This document shows, in pieces, positions 56,239 through 64,000 of a DNA stretch of 64,000 nucleotides (the first letter of the stretch is position 1; each line of letters begins with the position of its first letter). The stretch covers positions 32,811,133-32,875,132 of the forward strand of contig NC_092346.1 in NCBI RefSeq assembly GCF_963676685.1. Reading direction: 5' to 3'. Under the pieces are notes generated by a model. It was given only the letters and a program-made list of their open reading frames with translations. It had not been told where the DNA came from and searched no databases. Origin of the DNA: Mytilus edulis (Eukaryota > Mollusca > Bivalvia > Mytilida > Mytilidae). The translations under genes and the position numbers were made by a program.

Positions 56239-59200
56239 GTATATTGTACACGACATGGGCTATGCATTATAATTCATACACGTATTTACTTATTGCAATT
56301 TAAAGTAGTTTTACTTACACAAATTTCTCCTGTGTCTGTCTAGGTCCTATGTTGTAAGAGTATGTACATTGTATGTATTAGTAAGTTCCTCTGTTATCCG
56401 AAGAACCTCTCAAGAGCTGCAAGGGTACAGTCGAATCCATGTACACTCCCTATCAGGATTAATGGAGATATGTCACTAATGTATTTACAATGTTCAATAT
56501 TTAAAAGGACCATCCCCAAACCCAACACCAGGGAGTGTTAGGAGTCTAGGACATCAGACACTGGCCGAATCTTTTAATATGGTGGAGGAAGAAGTACTCT
56601 GAGAGAACCACTTGACTGCTCAGTGGAAACAGACAAACCGAAGAGATTTTTGGCAGATTGATCTCTAGGTCAAAGTAGGGAGCAAATTCGACCAAGTTGG
56701 CAACTAAGGCCCCATAGTACCCATTCTAGTTTTAACTCTGGTCTGGGTACCAGAGATGTGTGTGAAAGGGTCAAAAACACCCTTCTGATTGATGTACTGA
56801 TATTTTAAGCATCCCAAGTGAAAATCGAACTCTAGACCTTCAGCATTGTAGCCATAGGTCTTAGACACTAGACCACAAACTCACACAAGTATTAAAAAAC
56901 CAAAAGCAAAAATGCACAGTTAAAAAATTATGCAAATAGATACAAGAAGATGTGGTATAAGTGCCAATGAGAAAATTCTCCATCCAAGTCACAATTTATG
57001 AAAGTAAACCATTAAAGGTCAAAGTAGGTTTATCGTATTTCACTATGAATCACCATATTCAAAGTGAAAAATCACTACAAAATTGAAAAAGAAGAAATTT
57101 TGAGCAAAACAATGTACTAAAAGTTCCCTTTCATCGTCCAGTAATGTATACATATATCAGTGGTCTCGCTAGCCGAAAATAGAAGGGCGCAGCGCCCTGG
57201 GTGCCCTCAGCCGCGCCCTGGGTGCCTTCACCCGCGCCCTTCTGCCCTGACGTCTTTTTCCAAAATTCTCTTGTGCCGTTTTGGTAAAATTGTCTTTTGT
57301 TTCATCGATTTCTGATCTCCAAGTTAATTACATATATGACACCTGTGTGATTTCCCCCAGGTTAATCATGTCATTATAATCAATTACAATGACAAAGACT
57401 TCAAAGGTGTTAATATCTAGGTAATTTAATTAGGACAATGTATCTTTTTGTCATATATTTGATCAAGGATTTGTATAGTGAGATGAATGTGTCAGCGAGT
57501 GTGTTTAGCTTGGGTCGGCATTTTCGATTTCCAAGTCACAATGGAAGAGTGTATAAATGAAGACTTTCATGACTTTAGAATTGAATTTAAGTCATCAAAA
57601 TAAAACTATGCCTTGACAGAAATGCCTTCCATCTCAACTTGTGAGCGACAAGCACAGTTTTTAATTAACGCAAACGTGTTGGAAATTAATTTTGGAGTTA
57701 CTTCCCCTGTTTTAGCTTATTACAAATTTGTGCTCTAAAAATATTATCTAGTAACAAAAAAAGGAATAAAGAACCAATTGAATATATAATAACATAATAA
57801 TGTTACCTTAAGGATATTAACTGTCTTTGAACATATTAAAAAAAATATATTGCAATTTCTGTTTGATAATTATACTTTTAGCAATCCATGTTCTAAACAT
57901 TGATGAATTAGTAATACACAAAAAGTTAGAGATATTACGTATAAAAAGTTGAAATTCTTATAAAGATAAAAAAAAAATCTTCGACAATGGGTAGAGTGAA
58001 GTTAAACTATAAACACATAATATGTTGATGAAGATGTACTATATAATTCATAACTACACAAACAATGAAATAAAGACTATAGTTAAAATGCATCTTTATT
58101 TAAAAAAAAAACATATACAGTAAAAAAAAAAAAAGATTCGTTAACTCGTGATACACACAGAAACGTAGACAAAAAAAAATAGCAGTGCCTTTTCTTATCA
58201 TAAAAAGTGCCCTGCCCTCCACTGGCACCCTGCCCCTTTTGATTTCTAGCTAGAGCACTGTATATTGTACATGTATATTAATCTGTGTTTCTGTGTTTTT
58301 TAAGGTTGAGAGACCTTTGCATATATGTTTGATACTGAAACAGCAGCAATCAGAAAGTGTAGCAGGGACGACAGACAGTGATAGTATGATTCACATGGTT
58401 ATTAAATGTCCAAATAAATATCCTGATTTGTAAGTTTAAGAAAAAAGTATTATAGATAAATTTGTATGTGTACGGACTGATTTAAATGTAAATGTACACG
58501 ATGCCCAGGGAAGACACTTGGAAAATAGAGAAACAACACATACATTTGTGTACAAGCAATTTAAGAGACTTTCATACATTTGATGGTGTTAAGGTAGCAC
58601 AATTCAAATATTTTTCATCCCCAATCAGACATCTTTAAACTGATGTAATTCCACTCATCTTTCTTTAAATTTTATAAATGAGGTATCAAAAGAAAAAAGA
58701 AGGATCAATCTTTCAAATTGTAATAATTTCATTATGAAATAATTATTACATCATTGATTGTTATGTAATTAGTTGCCATATTGTGATGTCTATACTTGAA
58801 TGAATTTAGCTTCTTTGTTCTTCATAGCATCCCAAAATATTTTATATATTCTTGTACAACACAGCTTGACCTCCAAAACTGTGTCTCAGTTCTTTTGGTA
58901 CCTCATTTATGAAATATTAAGAAGGATGATCTGAATTACATCAGTTTAAAGTTGTCTGATTGGGAGTGACAAAATCTTTGTATTGTGCTACCTTAAACAT
59001 AATAATTCACACCCATTTATTTTGGTAAATTGCAGTTTACTTTCATGAAAACAGCTGCAGATGTTGCCGTACCAGCAATGCAACAAAAGTAAGGGAACCA
59101 ATTTGTGCAGAAAGTGTTCAGTATTCAAAATCACAAAATTTAAAACAAGTGTACATGTATGACATGAGTCCGAAGGAATGCAACCCAACAAAGAAATTAA

Positions 59201-62200
59201 ACAAAACAAAACATTGCAATGTACAAATGTACAGACTTTTATGAGCACAACTTTGTCCTTAACATTCAGTTGATATAATTGCTAGGAGAATTAAATGACA
59301 AAAGTTACCACAGCAGTTAAAACAAAATAATAGCTCTACAATTTTTACACTTCTAAAGATTTGTTAACTATAGGTATTTTCATTACATGTGTATACAAGG
59401 GAGATAATTTTTTGATAAATAACATACATGACATATCTTCAAAGATGTAATACTGTTTAAGACTTTTCTTTTTAAAGGGTACCAGAAATAAGTCTAGAAA
59501 ATGCCAAAGGACTGTCTAATGAACAAATTGCTGTGTTGAATACAGAATTAATAGAACGAGCCAAATCAATGGTTGGAGAGGTAACTTATGTGCAACATAA
59601 AATAACCTACATTTTGTACAATAGCCTGGTCATGCGACTACAATTATTTATTTAGATTGACATTTTTTTTAAACTAAAGAGACATAATACATTTTAGTTC
59701 ATGCAGTACCCAAACATTTACATCCCATGCACTCTAACATATATCCTGAACCAATTTAGAAATGTTACATAGGAGGAGGGGAGAACCTGTACAAAGAGGG
59801 ATAACTCTGTTTCTTCACTTTAACTTTTATTTTTCTTTCTCTTGTCTTGTCTGGATTTTTTTTTATTTAGATGCAGACTAAATACTGTACTAAAGTCTAA
59901 ATCTTCATTTATCATGATCCAGATAAGAAGTTTTTATAAATTAGTATTTGCCAGATTTGAAAAATATTGACATTAGTTTTCTTAGATTCTAGTTTAAGTG
60001 AATTGTAAAAAGGACATGCTTGCAAAAAATGCAGTACTTTTCCTATTAACTTTTGTGAATAGTTTTTACAGAACATTTCACATCTGCATAGGAGATAAAG
60101 TTTTCCTGAAATTATTTTTTTCTTGTCCCTGTTCCTTTTTTTAAGGGTCAAATTTACTCAATGTCTGTCACAGGGCATATTTTCATGAGTTTGTCTATTA
60201 GCGAAAATAAATTCCACATGAAAAATTTACCATTTTTTTACATGTTAATTCCATGTTAGACCTTTATAAATGATAGATTAACCCCATGGAAATATTGTAC
60301 ATTTTCATTTAAATTGTTTATCATCAGTATTAAAAGATTATGTGACCAACTGAAACAAATTTAAAACATCTCATTACTTAAAATAATAGGCTATTATTTC
60401 AACTTGGAATAATTTTTAATTATTGAATTTGCATAATTTCTTGTGCTTGAATTTTTAATAACTTTCATGTTTATTGTGTATTTTAATGTTCTATATGGCG
60501 CACAACATGTGCAACATTATCTATACAAAATACATTGTATGGAAGTGTTATGCAATTTAAAAGACAATATAAAGCATAAGAATAAGTTGAAATACTAGCC
60601 TGTTATATACAAATGTTTAAAATGTTGCAGAATTTGTTTTTTATAATTTTTTTCAGGTTATGGTTCTAGAACTAGCTCAACATGTACAGACATTTCTTCG
60701 TGATAACTACAAAGGTCCACAGAAATCTTTTTATGAAGAAATGTTAAGTAACCAATTGAAACAACAAGAAAAACTAAAATTAGAACAACAGAAAAGACTT
60801 GATTTTCTAAAAAGAAAAGAAGAAAAAGAGGTATTTGATGTTTTTGTTGATTATTTCAATGATTTGCCTTTGACCTTAAACCATAACATTTAAAACCATG
60901 AAGTTATACTCAAATGAATTAGCACTAGGATTGTCAGTTTTCCAATCGAAGCTCAGTGGTTTTTTCTGGGCACTCAGGCTTCCTTCACAAATAAAAACTA
61001 GCCGCCCTGAAATAGCCCAAAAGCAGTTCTTCAAAGTAGCGTTAAAACACATAAAATCAAAACAAATCAAATGAATTAGCAATTGAAAAAAAGATTAAGT
61101 GACCAATTGCAACAAATTAAAACATCTATTTACTTTGTATTAAATTGTTTAAAATGATGTTACAAAAGTGAGAACAACAGAAAAGACTTGATTTTCTGAA
61201 AAGAAAAGAAGAAAAAGATGTATTTGATGTTTTTGTTTGATTATAACATTGATTTACCCTTGGCCTTTGACCTTACATCATGTATTTCAAACCATGGAGT
61301 TATCCTCTTTTCAAAAGAATCAGACATTAATAATATACTGGTATTCTGGAAAGACAGTGTTATCAAATATCACAATGGGATCATGGAAATAGTGATATCA
61401 CAATGGGATCATGCGCGGAAATAGCGATATTTCCCTTAAATCATAGTTGATTTTATTATTAATTTTGCTTTTAAATCTATACAGAAAACTGCATGGTACA
61501 TGTATATGTACCATTTGAGTGATCTTTTAATTTCAACCATTATTATTACTTTATTTAGATAAATAAAGTATATAAAATTCAAGGGAAATAACTCTAGCAC
61601 AAAACTACAATATTTGCATTGGTGAGATCTTTTCCCTACTGACAGCCTAGATAAGAGTTCCAAATGAACTAATTAATAAGTATTATCAAAACTGTAAATA
61701 ATACTTACCGCTACAGCTTTAACTGTAAGGTACCCTGAAATTGTTAGTATCTATAAGAACAGGGTTTCATATAGATAAGTATTATTTTCTTTTATTTCAT
61801 GTTAGAATAGTATAATTAAATACAATGTTCAATAATAAAATAATACACTGATCTGAAATTAATTATATACTTTTTTTTTAATTAAATACAATGTTCAATG
61901 ATACTTATTAACATAGATTTAAAGTCCCTAAAAGCATTTTAATTTTTGCAATTTCTGCTAGACAACTGAGAATTTCATTGTGACATTCTAAGAATTTTTT
62001 CAATAGCAACATTGTGCAAATCTTATAATTGTTGGATTGATTTATTTAAGGGTAGGCCTTTTATATCTGTTACTTCTTCTAATTCACTAAATAGATTCTG
62101 ATATAGAAGAGATTATTTGTTTATTGTAAAATACTGAAGGCTCTACATTTTTAAAATAAATCATATGTCTTAATGATGTGTCATATATTTATTGAAAGTA

Positions 62201-63265
62201 AAAGAATGGTACTGTATAAAAATAAGAAGATGTGGTATGATTGCCAATGAGATGAATATCAAACAAAGTTCAAGTGAAGTGGATGTAAGCCATTATAGCT
62301 ATAGGCAACTGTAAGACCTTCAACAATTAGAAAATCATACTGTACAGCAAGCTATAAAAAGCTTAGAGATGAAAAAATTCAATGGAGAAAGTTTACAGCC
62401 TAATTTATTTATAAGAAAACAGTTTACAAAAACAAATATTACAGACAACAACCACTAAAATACAAGCTCCTGACATGGGACAGGTGCATAAAGCATGCGA
62501 CAGGGTTAAAAAGGTTTGATGCACCAAATTCCATGTTCATTTTTTCTTTGAATTTAACTTAAGACACACACATGAATTTTATTCATTCACTTATAAATCT
62601 TGTGCTTTGCCTGTTTCAGAGACAACTTTTAGAGGATGAAATACAGAAGAGACAACATGCTCTGAAAGAAGAAACAAAGAAAATAAAGGAAACTAAACAG
62701 GTACAATTCAAATGTTTATACTTTTTTAATATGTCTATCATAGAACTTCAGGGGCCGTTTTATGTTTTCTAATTTATGAATCTATCTGTTCTTCCCAATA
62801 TGTTATCAAAGTACAAATAATATTCACCTGACAAAATTTTCATGTTAAATATTATTGAAATGTTTGCTGTTGGACATACAGTATAACAGCCATTTAACCA
62901 TCAATGTGTTTTACACTTTATATGCTTGACTGCAGAAAATAAATATCTTGTGAAATAAATAAATATAGCTACCCAATTGTATTTGCATTAATTTAAAAGT
63001 ATGGTACTGAAATAAATCGTTTAGTAGCACGATCTTCCTCGATATGATCTATATATTTATCTATTTATTTCTATAATTAGATATCTGATGAGAAACCAAC
63101 AGAGCCAGAGAAAGCTGTACCAGCTACTCCTATTACTGAAGTTCCAACATGTTCCCCAATTGGTACCCCAAGTACTCCTAGAAGACCAAGAATGTCTCAT
63201 TCACCCTCTCCATTAATTGTACTGCCATGTAATGAGAATAAATATAACCAGGATAAGAGAAGAAG
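56134..63265 (+). CDS. EIF2AK4: GCN2 / EIF2AK4 eIF2alpha kinase, exons 1-6 (5' partial, continues past window)
   Basis: Six exons chain in frame from ATG 56134. Together they encode the RWD domain and the following charged and S/T/P-rich linkers of GCN2. The RWD domain (about residues 8-135) shows QRQEEEWQVLQAVYMDDVVD, the YPD-x-x-P motif (NKYPDLVPEISLENAKGLS) and the final helix VMVLELAQHVQTFL. In the family this domain binds GCN1, which relays uncharged tRNA signals from stalled ribosomes. The highly charged helix (LKRKEEKERQLLEDEIQKR) follows as in human GCN2. The start is supported by the family N-terminus and an in-frame stop just upstream. Kinase, HisRS-like and C-terminal exons should lie beyond 64000. 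No frameshift is seen, unlike the upstream copy. Confidence 0.92.
56738..56890 (-). repeat. tRNA-derived SINE head
   Basis: Read on the - strand it has a box A-like TGGTCTAGTGTCTAAG (56860-56875) and box B-like GGTCTAGAGTTCGATTT (56822-56838) at tRNA-like spacing, then an unrelated body extending left (perhaps to about 56380). It lacks a proper acceptor stem, so it is not a tRNA gene. Confidence 0.6.
57158..58260. mobile_element. Non-autonomous TIR element, hAT-like (1.1 kb)
   Basis: Inverted termini CAGTGGTCTCGCTAG and CTAGCTAGAGCACTG match at 13 of 15 positions. Flanks share TATAT (57153-57157, 58261-58265) but no clear 8-bp duplication. The left end holds a GC-rich palindromic run (GGGCGCAGCGCCCTGGGTGC, then GCGCCCTGGGTGCC again). 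Non-coding. The hAT assignment rests on the CAG-N-G ends only. Confidence 0.65.
58305..58429 (+). CDS. EIF2AK4: GCN2 exon 2 (RWD core)
   Basis: 125 nt, acceptor ttttttaag, donor gtaagt, phase 0/2. VERPLHICLILKQQQSESVA then MIHMVIKCPNKYPD, containing the conserved YPD motif. Its 5' splice junction lies only 45 nt after the TIR element 57158-58260. Confidence 0.9.
58593..58992. mobile_element. TTAA-flanked foldback MITE (400 bp)
   Basis: Flanked by TTAA (58589-58592, 58993-58996). Inverted termini start GGTAGCACAAT / ATTGTGCTACC and extend about 80 bp imperfectly (CCAATCAGAC / GTCTGATTGG; CTTTAAACTGATGTAATTC / GAATTACATCAGTTTAAAG). Non-coding, in GCN2 intron 2. Confidence 0.9.
59478..59580 (+). 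CDS. EIF2AK4: GCN2 exon 3 (RWD)
   Basis: 103 nt, acceptor tttaaag, donor gtaact. One base completes Leu, then VPEISLENAKGLSNEQIAVL and ELIERAKSMVGE, close to the human VPEIELKNAKGLSNESVNLL. Ends in phase 0. Confidence 0.92.
59581..60656. other. GCN2 intron 3, nothing recognised
   Basis: AT-rich intron without a recognisable repeat, element or exon. Confidence 0.5.
60657..60830 (+). CDS. EIF2AK4: GCN2 exon 4 (RWD end, charged linker)
   Basis: 174 nt, single ttttcag acceptor, donor gtattt, phase 0/0. The protein is identical to the copy at 337-510. This is the first exon within the duplicated part of the window. Confidence 0.93.
61170..61218 (+). pseudogene. Relic of GCN2 exon 4 tail within intron 4 (copy B)
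   Basis: Matches the exon 4 end (AACAGAAAAGACTTGATTTT) through GAAAAAGAT, where the last exon base has changed, followed by intron-like sequence (GTATTTGATGTTTTTGTTTG). No acceptor precedes it. Counterpart of 845-894. Confidence 0.8.
62215..62530. repeat. Interspersed bivalve-type repeat (copy B)
   Basis: Paralogue of 2814-3130 within the duplicated intron, with small indels, so it inserted before the duplication. Confidence 0.7.
62620..62700 (+). CDS. EIF2AK4: GCN2 exon 5 (charged linker)
   Basis: 81 nt, acceptor gtttcag, donor gtacaa, phase 0/0, RQLLEDEIQKRQHALKEE...KKIKETKQ. Confidence 0.9.
63081..63265 (+). CDS. EIF2AK4: GCN2 exon 6 (S/T/P-rich linker)
   Basis: 185 nt, acceptor ataattag, donor gtatgt, phase 0/2. 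ISDEKPTEPEKAVPATPITE ... STPRRPRMSHSPSPLIV ... DKRRR. The next exon would lie past the window end, as exon 7 of copy A is 2.6 kb downstream of its exon 6. Confidence 0.9.
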
Positions 63266-63814
63266 GTATGTGGTTGTTATGTAACAGTTATGTTTTTATT
63301 TTATGTCCTTTTAAAAAAGCAGTCATGGGAGTTAATCAATAAAATTTGCACCATTTTTCTTCCTCTGTACCAGCTTTAGTGTAAACCATGTAACCTCAAG
63401 TTTCCAAAATATTCTATAGAAACACCAATTAAAAAAATTATGGTGCTTTGAAACACAGCAATTTTTTACTGAAATGTCAAATTAAAGGTAATATTTTTTT
63501 CAACCCTTTTTCGTATGCAACCTGATGTAACATACTTTGATTTGGTGGTATTACACCTACATACACATAATTGATCCTATATTATCATATTTCATTTCTT
63601 AAATTTTCATTTGGTAGCTATAGACCAAATACACTTCATGGATGCAGATTCAAATATATTTGTTTAAAATATTCATATTTTTTCTATTTATGACAACTAG
63701 ACTAGGAAAATATAGCTGCTTCACATACATGACGATGATGTAAGTCATGAACCTGGTGTTCAGAGGTTGTAATTTGTTGATGTGGTTCATAAGTTTTTCT
63801 TGTTTCTAATTTTT

Positions 63815-64000
63815 GATATAGTTTAGACTGTTGGTTTTCCATTTGAATGATTTACACTAGTCATGTGTGGGGCCCTTTATATCTTGCTGTTCAGTGTAAG
63901 TAAAAGCTCTGTGTTAAAGACTGTACTTTGACCTATAATAGTTTACTTTTATAAATTTTGAGTTGTATGGAGAGTTTTCTCAATGGCACTCATACCACAT
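63815..64000. repeat. Duplicated intron end with reverse repeat; empty pearl site at 63814/63815
   Basis: Sequence matches 5501-5690 directly after CTAATTTTT, without the 1.1-kb element. The reverse interspersed repeat (ending CAATGGCACTCATACCACAT) runs into the window end. Confidence 0.8.

Noticed and set aside
56820-56885. A tRNA gene on the - strand
   Set aside because: Box A and box B are present, but no base-paired acceptor stem or clean cloverleaf can be drawn. It is a SINE head.

Overview
The window is eukaryotic, intron-rich, AT-rich animal DNA. The organism is most likely a marine bivalve, probably mussel-like. This rests on split genes with canonical GT/AG introns, metazoan GCN2 and Meis/homothorax proteins, a B-box/propeller protein of a type that is expanded in molluscs, and many interspersed repeats with the 'pearl' architecture described from bivalves (a 5' hairpin, several ~150-190 bp core repeats, and a shared ...TTCTTGTT-type end). 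The species call is inference.

Layout. (1) 1-24.0 kb: a partial, damaged copy of the eIF2alpha kinase GCN2 (EIF2AK4) on the + strand. It runs from the exon for the end of the RWD domain (337-510) to an exon in the kinase N-lobe (23911-24002). It has two single-base frameshifts, one missing pseudokinase exon, and no catalytic loop, HisRS-like or C-terminal region. An intact single-exon B-box/coiled-coil/beta-propeller gene lies antisense in its largest intron (12048-13736). The introns also hold several precisely bounded transposable elements. (2) 26.0-30.2 kb: the last three coding exons and 3'UTR of a Meis/homothorax TALE homeobox gene, + strand. (3) 30.3-45.1 kb: about 14 kb of minisatellite DNA. 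It comprises a 73-bp array, a 30-bp array of about 3.1 kb, a 32-bp array of about 3.9 kb, and then increasingly decayed arrays. (4) 45-55.9 kb: gene-poor, with dispersed repeats and a 5'-truncated LINE reverse transcriptase on the - strand. (5) 55.9-64.0 kb: the 5' end of an apparently intact GCN2 gene, + strand. It shows upstream ORFs, exon 1 with the start codon, and exons 2-6 covering the RWD domain and charged linker. It continues beyond the window.

Interpretation. Exons 4-6 and their introns occur twice (337-about 5700 and 60657-64000) at an offset of about 58-60 kb. The simplest model is a tandem duplication of a unit running from a Meis intron through the Meis 3' end, the satellites and GCN2 exons 1-16. 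Its junction would lie between 24.0 and 26.0 kb, leaving a truncated GCN2 pseudogene upstream of the Meis terminal exons. A collapsed or misjoined haplotype is the main alternative. Because the two copies are close relatives, they act as empty-site controls for transposon insertions. One TTAA-flanked MITE (1084-1767) and one pearl/Helentron-like element (4390-5500) can be bounded to the base this way.

I did not find a convincing wholly new biological system. The most notable items are the duplication junction, the five-fold tandem amplification of a splice acceptor, the base-precise insertions, the satellite region, and the upstream ORFs in front of GCN2.
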